Notes under the pieces: generated by a model
What the model saw: only the letters and a program-made list of their open reading frames with translations
What the model was told of the DNA's origin: nothing
The model's database searches: none
Shown here: positions 44,148 to 52,132 of the stretch, piece by piece
Layout of the letters: the number at the start of each line of letters is the position of its first letter
Numbering within the stretch: position 1 is the stretch's first letter
Translations under genes and position numbers: made by a program
DNA from: Flavobacteriales bacterium
GTDB lineage: Bacteria > Bacteroidota > Bacteroidia > Flavobacteriales_F > PHOS-HE28
Reading direction: 5' to 3'
Assembly (NCBI GenBank): GCA_016703105.1
Contig: JADJCS010000013.1
Coordinates: 124,001-188,000, forward strand
DNA: 64,000 nt

Positions 44148-45677
44148 CTAGAGGTGGCTATAGTTCGGCGCTTCGCGGGTGATGTAGACGTCGTGCGGAT
44201 GGCTCTCCTTCATACCGGCGGTGGTGATGCGAATGAATCGGGCCCGCTTCAACACACCCATATCCGGCGCGCCGCAATAGCCCATGCCCGCGCGCAAGCC
44301 ACCCACGAGTTGATGCACGACCTCGGCGAGCTTGCCTTTGTAGGGTACACGGCCGCTGATGCCTTCGGGGACGAGCTTCTTGATGTCGTCCTCCATATCC
44401 TGGAAATAGCGGTCCTTGCTGCCCTGCTGCATGGCCTCGATACTGCCCATGCCGCGGTAGGTCTTGAAGCGGCGCCCTTCGTAAATGATCGTTTCACCGG
44501 GGCTTTCCTCCACACCCGCGAACATGCTCCCGATCATCACCGTGCCAGCGCCTGCTGCGAGCGCTTTGACGATGTCGCCCGTGTAGCGGATACCGCCATC
44601 CGCGATCACGGGAACCCCGTAACCTTCGATGGCCCTTGCACACTCGAGCACGGCGGTGAGTTGCGGCACGCCAACGCCTGCAATGACACGCGTGGTGCAG
44701 ATACTGCCCGGTCCGATACCCACTTTCACCCCGTCGGCGCCAGCCTCCACGAGCGCTTGTGCGGCTTCGGCCGTGGCGATGTTGCCCGCCACCACATCCA
44801 CTTGCGGAAAGGCCTTTTTCACCTGCTTCACCATCTCGATGACCCCCTTGGTGTGACCATGCGCGGTGTCCACTACCAGCGCGTCCACACCGGCATCCAC
44901 GAGCGCCTTCGCACGCTCAAGAGTATCCCCTGCAATACCAATGGCCGCGGCCACGCGCAAGCGTCCCAACTTGTCCTTGCAAGCATTGGGGCGTTGCTTC
45001 AGCTTGATGATGTCCTTATAAGTGATGAGACCTACAAGCAGCCCGGCCTCATTGACCACGGGGAGTTTCTCGATCTTGTGCTCCTGTAGGATCCCTTCGG
45101 CCTGGGCCATCGTGGTATCAGGCTTGGCGGTGATGATGTGCTTGCTCGTCATCACCTCTGTGACCGGCCGCGCCATGGTCTTCTCGAAACGCAGATCGCG
45201 GTTGGTGACGATGCCGACCAGCCTGCCCTGCGCATCGATCACCGGGATGCCGCCGATCTTGTTCTCGGCCATCAGGCGTAACGCATCGCCCACCGTGGCT
45301 TCCTTTTCCAGCTTCACGGGATCGAGGATCATGCCGCTCTCACTGCGTTTCACGCGGCGCACCTCGGCGGCTTGTTCGGCGGTCGGCTGGTTCTTGTGGA
45401 TGACCCCGATACCACCCTGCTGCGCGATGGCGATGGCCAGGTCGGCACCGGTCACCGTATCCATGGCGGCACTTACGATGGGAACGTTCAATCGAATGTT
45501 CCGGGAAAAATGCGAGCGGATGTCGACCTCTCGTGGAAGTACCTCGCTGTAGGCAGGTACCAGGAGGACGTCATCGTAGGTGAGCCCCTCACCCACGAAT
45601 TTCTCTTGCGAAGCGAGGGTGCTGGAATGGCCGATCGGAGCCGTTCGCTCCAACGTACCGGTAGCTGATCGTTCCAT
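44148..45677 (-). CDS. guaB: Inosine-5'-monophosphate dehydrogenase
   Basis: The 509-residue enzyme oxidises IMP to XMP with NAD, the committed step of GTP synthesis, in the cytoplasm. The TIM barrel begins at GLTYDDVLLVPAYSEVLP, is interrupted by two CBS domains (about 118-230: VTNRDLRFEKTMARPVTEVM, IEKLPVVNEAGLLVGLIT), and resumes with VDTAHGHTKGV. The catalytic Cys is in GIGPGSICTTRVIAGVG (about 325), followed by IADGGIRYTGDIVKAL and the flap YRGMGSIEAM. The ATG at 45677 gives a tail of about 25 residues before the conserved start. A -7 box ends 3 bases upstream, implying a leaderless message or a start slightly further in. Confidence 0.95.
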   Translation of the reverse strand: MERSATGTLERTAPIGHSSTLASQEKFVGEGLTYDDVLLVPAYSEVLPREVDIRSHFSRNIRLNVPIVSAAMDTVTGADLAIAIAQQGGIGVIHKNQPTAEQAAEVRRVKRSESGMILDPVKLEKEATVGDALRLMAENKIGGIPVIDAQGRLVGIVTNRDLRFEKTMARPVTEVMTSKHIITAKPDTTMAQAEGILQEHKIEKLPVVNEAGLLVGLITYKDIIKLKQRPNACKDKLGRLRVAAAIGIAGDTLERAKALVDAGVDALVVDTAHGHTKGVIEMVKQVKKAFPQVDVVAGNIATAEAAQALVEAGADGVKVGIGPGSICTTRVIAGVGVPQLTAVLECARAIEGYGVPVIADGGIRYTGDIVKALAAGAGTVMIGSMFAGVEESPGETIIYEGRRFKTYRGMGSIEAMQQGSKDRYFQDMEDDIKKLVPEGISGRVPYKGKLAEVVHQLVGGLRAGMGYCGAPDMGVLKRARFIRITTAGMKESHPHDVYITREAPNYSHL

Positions 45678-45680
45678 GCA

Positions 45681-45688
45681 CAAAGGTA
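45681..45688 (-). promoter_or_regulatory. -7 promoter box for guaB
   Basis: TACCTTTG on the minus strand ends 3 bases before the ATG at 45677, so the predicted transcription start falls on the start codon. Confidence 0.5.
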
Positions 45689-45716
45689 GGCTGCGGATCC
45701 GATCGGGATCGCCCAC

Positions 45717-47792
45717 CTACTCCCGACCCCAGAGGAAAGTGACGGTGCCGCGTTTCTCCAAGCGCCGGCCCTCCCCATTGTCGTAGGTGCAGAAGTAGCC
45801 GTAAACCCCCTGTTCCACATAAGCTCCGAGCGCCTGTCCGTTCCACCCGATGGCCGGATCGGTGGAGCTCCAGATGTTCTGCCCCCACCGGTTATAGATC
45901 ACCAGTTGGTAGTTCTTGAAGCCGGCATAGGCGGTGACCGGCTTGAACTCCGTGTTCTCCGCTATGGCACTTCCCGCGATGAACGCATTGGGCAACCAGA
46001 AGAGCTCCTGCTGTACCGCGCAAGCCACGTTGCTCCGCGCCACCGCATTGTTGCCGGAGGGGTTGCCCACCTCGGTCGCCTCCACGTAATAGCAGAACTT
46101 ACCATTGGTCGAGGTCTGGTCCTCTACCGGATCCACATAGCTCCATTGGTCAGCAGGCAGCAGCGCGATCTGCTGGTAGGGGCCGTCGGCAATGTTGCGG
46201 TATAGCGCCTGAACACCCACTGCGCCGCCCCAAATGCCATAGCCGTTCCAGCTCAGGTCGTTGTAGCCCTCCAGGCGCGGTAACGCACGCAAGTGCATTG
46301 TCGAGGCCACGTTGGACACCACCGCTTGGGTGCCACAACTGTCATCCACGATCAACCGATAGCTGTAGCTCCGCTGATCGGCTTCCACATCCAGATCGTT
46401 GAACTCGAGCAAGGGACCAGCGCCGAAGCCGCTCATTGCGGCGATCTCTTCGAAGGGCTCCCCATTGGCCGATCGTTCCAAACGATAACGGCTCGCCACG
46501 GCGGAGGGATCCACTTCATCCAGGACGCGCACGTGGTCCGCGTTCTCTACCGTAGCCACTTGTATGTAGTTGAACAGTGGCACGGGTGGGTAGTCCGTGG
46601 TACGGCACGCCTGGTTGCTCAGGGAAGTGACCCCTCCCCCGGACTTGATCGCTTTCACTACGTAGCAGTACTCGGTGAAAGGGAGCACGTCCGCGTGTTG
46701 GGCGCTGGTGACGTTGGCATTGAAGGTGCCCAAGAGGAAAACGCTCCCACCGGTCTGTCGCGCGTACACTTCGTAGTTCTGCACATCCCAACCTACGTAC
46801 GGTGTCCAGTGTACAGTGATCACACCTTCGCATTCATTGTACTCTGTGGACGTGTGAACGGTGGTGTGCAGCGGAAGGGTGGCACTGGTGTTCGGACTTG
46901 CCGGGGTACCGGTCCAGCAGGTATCGAAAGCCGCCAGAGTAAAGGACTCGGCCATGGAGCCTGCGTTGCTCAGCGGGTAGGTATAGAAGGTGGTTCCCTG
47001 GCCGTACAGGGTGTCCACGATCAAGTTGCCCAAGGCATCGCTCAGGATCACGATGTACGCATCGGTATCCGGCTCGGGGCTGGGGGCCCAGGTGATGGTG
47101 GCCAGCCCTGTCGCGGTATCCACAGATACGGCTGTGATCACCGGAGCGCTCGGCGGGGTGGCGTCCTGGAACACATCGCCATCCCTGCTGCTGAAGGAGT
47201 TGCAGAACACCCCGTTCGCCAAGCTCACGCGGAAGGTGAGCGAATCCTCGCAGATGGAGATGGCGTGCTCATAGTGAAGGGTGTCGGTACCGACCTGTCC
47301 GATCAACTGCCAGGAACCGATCGGGTACTCCATCCATAGGTCGTACTCCGTGTCCGCCCCGGGAAGTGGTGGCGTATGCTGGGGGGTCCAGTCCAAAACG
47401 GCACTGCCCAGGGGATTGCTCTGGGTGACATCCAGATGGATGGTGCAGATCGTATCGCTTGGTACCGAGATGTTCGGTGGGGCGGCCGTGGATACCGTGA
47501 CCACGTAGTAGCACTGCGGACCCACCACCGCGCCGGCGCCCAGATGCAAATAGGTGGTCTGGCCATAGACGTTCACCGTAGGGGCCAGCAGCGTGTAGGG
47601 CCCGCCCAGGCCGCTGCTGTGGTACACCTCGTAATGGTCGAAAATGCTGTTGGGGTCAGGTGGCACCACCCAATTCAAGGTAACGTCACCGGCCACGTTC
47701 ACCGTCGCGCAACTCAATACCGGCGGGTCCAGCACCTGAGCCGCCGAAGGAGCCGCCATACCAAGTAGCGCGAGCAGGGTCCAACGGAACAT
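45717..47792 (-). CDS. Secreted fibronectin-III-like protein with T9SS type B (gliding-motility-type) C-terminal domain
   Basis: The 691-residue product has a signal peptide (1-19: MFRWTLLALLGMAAPSAAQ). Several fibronectin type III-like domains follow, with DVTLNWVVPPDPNSIFDHYEV, GLATITWAPSPEPDTDAYIV and VITVHWTPYVGWDVQNYEVY. The last 85 residues carry the T9SS type B signature: FWLPNAFIAGS, the NYQLVIYNRWGQNIW motif, GWNGQALG and GVYGYFCTYDNGEG. Such proteins are exported by the type IX system and attached to the surface or secreted. The ATG at 47792 gives the signal peptide. It begins 47 bases past the stop of the nitronate monooxygenase-like gene and ends 39 bases before guaB. Confidence 0.9.
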   Translation of the reverse strand: MFRWTLLALLGMAAPSAAQVLDPPVLSCATVNVAGDVTLNWVVPPDPNSIFDHYEVYHSSGLGGPYTLLAPTVNVYGQTTYLHLGAGAVVGPQCYYVVTVSTAAPPNISVPSDTICTIHLDVTQSNPLGSAVLDWTPQHTPPLPGADTEYDLWMEYPIGSWQLIGQVGTDTLHYEHAISICEDSLTFRVSLANGVFCNSFSSRDGDVFQDATPPSAPVITAVSVDTATGLATITWAPSPEPDTDAYIVILSDALGNLIVDTLYGQGTTFYTYPLSNAGSMAESFTLAAFDTCWTGTPASPNTSATLPLHTTVHTSTEYNECEGVITVHWTPYVGWDVQNYEVYARQTGGSVFLLGTFNANVTSAQHADVLPFTEYCYVVKAIKSGGGVTSLSNQACRTTDYPPVPLFNYIQVATVENADHVRVLDEVDPSAVASRYRLERSANGEPFEEIAAMSGFGAGPLLEFNDLDVEADQRSYSYRLIVDDSCGTQAVVSNVASTMHLRALPRLEGYNDLSWNGYGIWGGAVGVQALYRNIADGPYQQIALLPADQWSYVDPVEDQTSTNGKFCYYVEATEVGNPSGNNAVARSNVACAVQQELFWLPNAFIAGSAIAENTEFKPVTAYAGFKNYQLVIYNRWGQNIWSSTDPAIGWNGQALGAYVEQGVYGYFCTYDNGEGRRLEKRGTVTFLWGRE

Positions 47793-47839
47793 GGGGAACG
47801 AACGCAACACCTGGGGGATCGTTGTTATGGAGAAGACGC

Positions 47840-48856
47840 TCATCCTAGCCCTGATGTTGCCGCACGGTCACCTATGTGGTAACGCCCATCCACGCGAACG
47901 CGTTGGGTCGCCGCCTGATACTCGCTCAACAAGCGTTCCAGGATCGCTGCCGCAGGCTTGATATCGCGGATGCCGGCGCTCACCTGCCCGATCTCCAATT
48001 CGCCTTCCTCCAGGTCGCCCTCGAACATGCCACGCTTGGCACGCGCCCTGCCCAGAACGGACTTCAATTCATCCACCGAAGCACCCCGTTGATACGCTTC
48101 CTGGACCTGTGCATAGAACCCGTTCTTGATCAGGCGTACCGGGGCCAACTCCTTCAGAGTGAGGACAGTACTCCCCTCCGTGGTTTCTGTTACCGCCTTT
48201 TTGAACGCCGGGTGCGCACTGGATTCCTCCGCACACACGAAACGGCTGCCCACCTGTACCCCTTCCGCTCCCAATGCCATGGCGGCCAGGATCGCACGTC
48301 CGTCGCCGATGCCGCCGGCCGCGATAAGCGGAAGTTCGACCGCGTCGCGGACCAGGGGGATCAATACCAAGGTGGTGGTCTCCTCACGCCCGTTGTGGCC
48401 TCCAGCTTCAAAGCCCTCGGCCACCACAGCGTCCACACCCGCCTCTTCCGCTTTGCGGGCGAATTTCACACTGCTCACCACATGTACCACGGTGATCCCA
48501 CGTTCCTTCAAGCGGCCGGTCCAGGTCGCAGGGTTCCCGGCCGAGGTGAAGACGATACGTACGTCCTCTTCCATAAGTATGGTCATGTGCTCCTCGATAT
48601 TCGGGTACAGCATGGGGACGTTCACCGCGAAGGGCCGATCGGTAGCGGCTTTGCACTTCCGGATATGCTCGCGCAACACTTCCGGATACATACTGCCCGA
48701 GCCGATCACACCCAAACCACCGGCATTGCTCACGGCCGAGGCCAGCCGCCAACCCGAACACCAGATCATGCCCGCCTGCACAATGGGGTAGCGCACCCCG
48801 AACAGCGCCGCCACCCGGTTCGCGGTGCTCGGCATAGAGGCAGGTGTGGAAGACAT
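47840..48856 (-). CDS. Nitronate monooxygenase / FabK-like FMN oxidoreductase
   Basis: The 338-residue TIM-barrel flavoprotein belongs to the nitronate monooxygenase/enoyl-ACP reductase II family. Visible family features are RYPIVQAGMIW near the start, SNAGGLGVIGSGS, FAVNVPML, VVAEGFEAGGHNG (the FMN and active-site segment), LIAAGGIGDGRAILAAMALGAEGVQVGSRF, and a C-terminal helical part. The conserved GGH is present, as in both nitronate monooxygenases and FabK, so the substrate cannot be decided. The ATG at 48856 is chosen; 48835 is possible. The much longer upstream open frame is antisense to the DUF6089 gene. A TATCTTCG box (48869-48876) ends 12 bases upstream. Confidence 0.85.
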   Translation of the reverse strand: MSSTPASMPSTANRVAALFGVRYPIVQAGMIWCSGWRLASAVSNAGGLGVIGSGSMYPEVLREHIRKCKAATDRPFAVNVPMLYPNIEEHMTILMEEDVRIVFTSAGNPATWTGRLKERGITVVHVVSSVKFARKAEEAGVDAVVAEGFEAGGHNGREETTTLVLIPLVRDAVELPLIAAGGIGDGRAILAAMALGAEGVQVGSRFVCAEESSAHPAFKKAVTETTEGSTVLTLKELAPVRLIKNGFYAQVQEAYQRGASVDELKSVLGRARAKRGMFEGDLEEGELEIGQVSAGIRDIKPAAAILERLLSEYQAATQRVRVDGRYHIGDRAATSGLG

Positions 48857-48868
48857 GCGAAGGGCGCG

Positions 48869-48876
48869 CGAAGATA
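48869..48876 (-). promoter_or_regulatory. -7 promoter box for the nitronate monooxygenase-like gene
   Basis: TATCTTCG on the minus strand ends 12 bases before the ATG at 48856 and fits TANNTTYG. Confidence 0.5.
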
Positions 48877-48958
48877 ACCGTGCCCTCCCGGTCGAAAAGT
48901 TGGCAGCTTGTTGATATCCAATGGGTTCATCGGGACGTAAAAGGCCGGACGGAATTTC

Positions 48959-48966
48959 TATGTTTG
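48959..48966 (+). promoter_or_regulatory. -7 promoter box for the DUF6089 gene
   Basis: TATGTTTG on the plus strand matches TANNTTTG and ends 31 bases before the ATG at 48998; no TTG at the expected -33 spacing. Confidence 0.55.
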
Positions 48967-48997
48967 CGGGATAGAACCGAAAGGTCCCGACCTCTCC

Positions 48998-49960
48998 ATG
49001 CTCCAACGTCTCTTCAACCGCAGCTTGCTCCTGGTCGCTTTTGCCGCTCTGGGGGCGAACACGCAGGCCCAGTACGCCTGGGACATCGGCGTCCACTTGG
49101 GGGGTGCCAACTACCTGGGTGAGATGGGCGGCAAAGAACAGACCCGCCGCGATTTCATCTGGGACATGAAGCTCAGCCAGACCCGCTGGGCCATCGGCGT
49201 TTTCGCGCGGCGCAAACTGAACCGTTCTTTCTCGCTGAACGCCGGGTTGATGTACTTCCGCATTCAAGGCGCCGATGCATTGAGCACCAACCCACAAAGG
49301 GTTGGCCGGAACTTGAACTTCCGCAACGATATGTTCGAGCTGTACCTGCGGCCGGAGTTCACCATTTTCCAAGACAACGACATCGGTGGCCGGGGTCGCT
49401 ACCGCACGGACTTCCGCCTATTCATTTACGCGGGTGCAGCGCTTTACTACAGCAACCCGAAAGGCCAGCTCAACCGCGAGGGCGCGTTCTATGCCTTGCG
49501 TCCCCTGACGACAGAGTTGAACAACTACTCCCCGCTCGGCTTCGCCATCCCCGCCGGTGTGGGTATGCACATCACCAAAAAGCGCCGCCACCGTTTCGGC
49601 TTCGACTTCGGGTACCGTACCACGTTCTCTGATTACATCGATGACGTGAGCACGGATTACCAGGATCCCAGCCTGATGCCCGGTGGCATCGGAGGACTTG
49701 CGGATCAACTGGCCGACCAGCACAGTTTCGTGGAAGATGGTGATGGCCCCATTCCCAGTGAGTATCAGTACGGCTGGGAAACGAAGGACAGCGACGGCAA
49801 GCTGAACAAGCGCGGCGATCCCACGCACAACGACAGCTACCTCATGGTCACGTTGACCTATAGTTATGTGCTGAAAGGTCAGTCCAACTTCTACCGACAA
49901 CGGTATAGCTGGATCCGCGGCAAGAAGCGCATCGGCCGGAAGAGCCGGGCGAAGTTCTAG
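48998..49960 (+). CDS. DUF6089-type outer-membrane beta-barrel protein
   Basis: The 320-residue product has a signal peptide (1-24, ending NTQAQ). Alternating aromatic/polar strands typical of small outer-membrane barrels follow: AWDIGVHLGGANYLGEMGG, WAIGVFARRKLNRSFSLNAG, FELYLRPEFTIF, FRLFIYAGAALYYSNPKG and FGFDFGYRTTFSDYIDDVS. The GGANYLGE start and DYIDDVSTDY motif fit the DUF6089 family of Bacteroidota, which I recall lying near BamA and polyprenyl transferase genes in other genomes; here those neighbours are absent. The C-terminal tail is strongly basic (RGKKRIGRKSRAKF). A hairpin and a UUCG-loop terminator follow. Confidence 0.87.
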   Translation: MLQRLFNRSLLLVAFAALGANTQAQYAWDIGVHLGGANYLGEMGGKEQTRRDFIWDMKLSQTRWAIGVFARRKLNRSFSLNAGLMYFRIQGADALSTNPQRVGRNLNFRNDMFELYLRPEFTIFQDNDIGGRGRYRTDFRLFIYAGAALYYSNPKGQLNREGAFYALRPLTTELNNYSPLGFAIPAGVGMHITKKRRHRFGFDFGYRTTFSDYIDDVSTDYQDPSLMPGGIGGLADQLADQHSFVEDGDGPIPSEYQYGWETKDSDGKLNKRGDPTHNDSYLMVTLTYSYVLKGQSNFYRQRYSWIRGKKRIGRKSRAKF

Positions 49961-49972
49961 CGCCCTCATCCC

Positions 49973-50030
49973 AAACCCTTCTCGTCGTCTTCGCCAAAGG
50001 CTACGACGACCAAAGCAAGGAGAAGGGCTT
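49973..50030. terminator. Nested inverted repeat between convergent genes
   Basis: An outer 11-bp stem (49973-49983 with 50020-50030, one G-T pair) encloses a 6-bp GTCGTC/GACGAC stem (49984-49989 with 50005-50010). It separates the convergent DUF6089 and epimerase genes and may be a bidirectional terminator or a REP-like palindrome. Confidence 0.45.
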
Positions 50031-50048
50031 AGTGAGATCTGTTGGAAG

Positions 50049-50085
50049 GGGGCTTCGGCCCCTGCCTCTTTGTCCTCTTTTGAAG
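50049..50085 (+). terminator. UUCG-loop intrinsic terminator after the DUF6089 gene
   Basis: GGGGC-TTCG-GCCCC (50049-50062) is followed on the plus strand by a T-rich tract running to TCCTCTTTT. Confidence 0.65.
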
Positions 50086-50096
50086 GATCTCGGTGA

Positions 50097-51032
50097 TCAG
50101 AGTATGTACCGCGTATCCTCCAAGATCCGCTTGATACCATCCGCCAGCGGAAGCATCTCCCGACCGAGCAGCGCGCGCATGCGCGTTACGTCCGGCATTC
50201 GGCGGGTCATATCGCCTTCCTCCAACGGTGGCAGGTGCGCCAGTTTGCTCGCACTTCCGGTGAGTTGGATGATGAGCTTCGCCAGTTCCAGAATGGTGAT
50301 CTCCACGTCGCTGCCGATGTTCACCACATCGTTCACCACTTCGTTGCGGCGGTACGCATTGAGGCAGGCTTCGATGTTGTCGTCGATGTAGCAGAAGGTG
50401 CGGGTCTGGCTGCCATCGCCGTAGATGGTGATGTCCTCGTTCTTCAGCGCGGCCCGGATGAACTTGCTCACCACGAAGTCCTTGCTCTGCTTGGGGCCGT
50501 AGGTGTTGAAAAAGCGGAACACGGTGTAGTCCAGGCCGTACTCCTTCTGGTAGCTGCGCAAAAAGGCCTCCCCGATGTTCTTCACAATGGCGTAGGGCAA
50601 TTTGCTGTTCAGCGGGGTGGTGCGTTCGTTCTGGGGTATCTCCACCGGCTCGCCGTACACCTCGCTGCTACTGCTGAAGAAGACGCGCTTCACCCCGGTG
50701 TTCTTCGACAGGTCGAGCACATTGCGGATGCCATCGATGTCGCGCAGCACCATCACCGGATTGTCCGTCGTGCGCTTCACGCCCACCACAGCGGCGTAGT
50801 GGAACACGTACTCGAAGCGATAGGCATAGAGCACGCTGCTGATGTCCTCGAAACGGTTGGCGTCGCACTTGATGAAGTGCAGGTTGGGACATTCCGCCAG
50901 CGGCAGCTTGCCCACATCGCCGGTGAGCAGATTGTCCACCGCCACCACTTCGTTGGAGGGATCCCGCGCGAGGCGATCGGCCAACTCGCTCGGAACAAAA
51001 CCGGCGCCGCCGGTAACAAGGATACGTGCCAT
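50097..51032 (-). CDS. NAD-dependent sugar-nucleotide epimerase/dehydratase
   Basis: The 311-residue extended short-chain dehydrogenase acts on NDP-sugars for surface glycan synthesis. It has the N-terminal NAD-binding ILVTGGAGFVPSELAD, VAVDNLLTG, the active-site Ser region SSSSEVYGEP, the catalytic Tyr and Lys in YAIVKNIGE (about 148-152), and the sugar-binding FRFFNTYGPKQ and RTFCYIDDNIEA. UDP-glucose 4-epimerase and UDP-glucuronate decarboxylase are the nearest families by eye; the choice is not settled. The third Gly of the usual GxxGxxG is replaced (GGAGFV). A TAGCTTCG box at 51046-51053 lies 13 bases before the ATG at 51032. It starts the surface-glycan block. Confidence 0.87.
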   Translation of the reverse strand: MARILVTGGAGFVPSELADRLARDPSNEVVAVDNLLTGDVGKLPLAECPNLHFIKCDANRFEDISSVLYAYRFEYVFHYAAVVGVKRTTDNPVMVLRDIDGIRNVLDLSKNTGVKRVFFSSSSEVYGEPVEIPQNERTTPLNSKLPYAIVKNIGEAFLRSYQKEYGLDYTVFRFFNTYGPKQSKDFVVSKFIRAALKNEDITIYGDGSQTRTFCYIDDNIEACLNAYRRNEVVNDVVNIGSDVEITILELAKLIIQLTGSASKLAHLPPLEEGDMTRRMPDVTRMRALLGREMLPLADGIKRILEDTRYIL

Positions 51033-51045
51033 CGTGTTGAAGCGG

Positions 51046-51053
51046 CGAAGCTA
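51046..51053 (-). promoter_or_regulatory. -7 promoter box for the epimerase gene
   Basis: TAGCTTCG on the minus strand ends 13 bases before the ATG at 51032. Confidence 0.45.
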
Positions 51054-51067
51054 GCAATGTGCGGTGG

Positions 51068-52132
51068 TCACCGCCGCAGTACCCGCCGCACCACGAAGAC
51101 GAGGAGCAAGGCCACTAGGATGCCCCACCAGAACGCCTTGTGCAGCACGGTGCTCTTCACCAAGTACGGGAGCAACCGCCAGTTGATCTCGCCATTCTTG
51201 CCGAGGCGCTCGGCCCACCACGCCGCATCGTATTCTTCCGGGGCCATCAGTTTCTGACCGGTGAGAGGGAGCGAACTCCACCGCACGGAGTCGGGATACA
51301 CATCGGCGATCAACAAGGCATCGCGCGGCTCATCGCGGATGGCGCATTGGATGTAGGTGATGTTCTTCGCGTGCTCCTGGAAGAAGATGCTGCTCGGCGC
51401 GCTTCCCCCCATGCTGCCGCTGATCCAGTACACATGCGCGTGTTCGGCGATCCTCTCCAGGATCGGATACACGTCCTTCCGGAAGTTCGTGCCGGTGACC
51501 GAGCAGGTATTGCCTTTGACAAGGTCCTTGTACTTCGGATCCTCCTGGGCCCAGATGGGGCGGTGGGAGATGACATATAAGTTGCGCACGCCGATGGCTT
51601 GACCGAGGTTTCGCAAGCGGCCAAGTTGATCATCGATCAGCGAACCATCATTGAGTTCAGTATTGAGTACGAGTATGCGATCGTAGAATACCGTGTCGCT
51701 AACCCGCCCCGGATCGAAGGGCAGGTCGAACTCGATCGGGTCCTTCGCATCGATGCCGAACTCATCGTGATTCCCCAACGCATTGAAGAAGGGAGTATTC
51801 AACTTGCCGAAGAACGACCGCTGGTAGCGAGGCAGATCGTTCTCTGGATCCATGAACAGATCGCCGGTGCTGAGAAAGAGGTTAGCGCCTAACTTGTTGA
51901 TCGTGTCCAGGTTCGCGAGCAGGGTGGCCGCAGGATAGCCGCTGCGGTTGGTGCTTTCGCCGTGGAAGTGGCCACCGAAGATGATCCGGTAGTGGCCGGT
52001 GCTATCCGCGGGAAGGACTTCGAGACCGTTGAAGGGGGAACGTTGAGCCCAAACGACTCCGGTGAAAAGGAGCCACAAGCCACAAGCTGCAAGCCTCAAG
52101 CGCGATCCGTCCGCAAGGCTGAAGAACCTCAT
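51068..52132 (-). CDS. Exported calcineurin-like metallophosphoesterase with C-terminal membrane anchor
   Basis: The 354-residue product has an N-terminal signal (12-30: RLAACGLWLLFTGVVWAQ). The metallophosphoesterase core has FGGHFHGES, STGDLFMDPEN, ALGNHDEFG (the GNHD motif at about residue 124) and ISHRPIWAQ, and the last helix (about 328-346: AFWWGILVALLLVFVV) is membrane-spanning, with basic residues behind it. The usual first motif (GDxH) reads GGHFHG here. It would act on a phosphate ester outside the cytoplasmic membrane, possibly in glycan or lipid processing. Its start overlaps the CotH gene by 4 bases (ATGA), so the two are translationally coupled. Confidence 0.83.
   Translation of the reverse strand: MRFFSLADGSRLRLAACGLWLLFTGVVWAQRSPFNGLEVLPADSTGHYRIIFGGHFHGESTNRSGYPAATLLANLDTINKLGANLFLSTGDLFMDPENDLPRYQRSFFGKLNTPFFNALGNHDEFGIDAKDPIEFDLPFDPGRVSDTVFYDRILVLNTELNDGSLIDDQLGRLRNLGQAIGVRNLYVISHRPIWAQEDPKYKDLVKGNTCSVTGTNFRKDVYPILERIAEHAHVYWISGSMGGSAPSSIFFQEHAKNITYIQCAIRDEPRDALLIADVYPDSVRWSSLPLTGQKLMAPEEYDAAWWAERLGKNGEINWRLLPYLVKSTVLHKAFWWGILVALLLVFVVRRVLRR

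Noticed and set aside
48857..49372. N-terminal extension of the nitronate monooxygenase-like gene
   Set aside because: The extra 170 codons run antisense through the DUF6089 gene and its promoter and add no family sequence.
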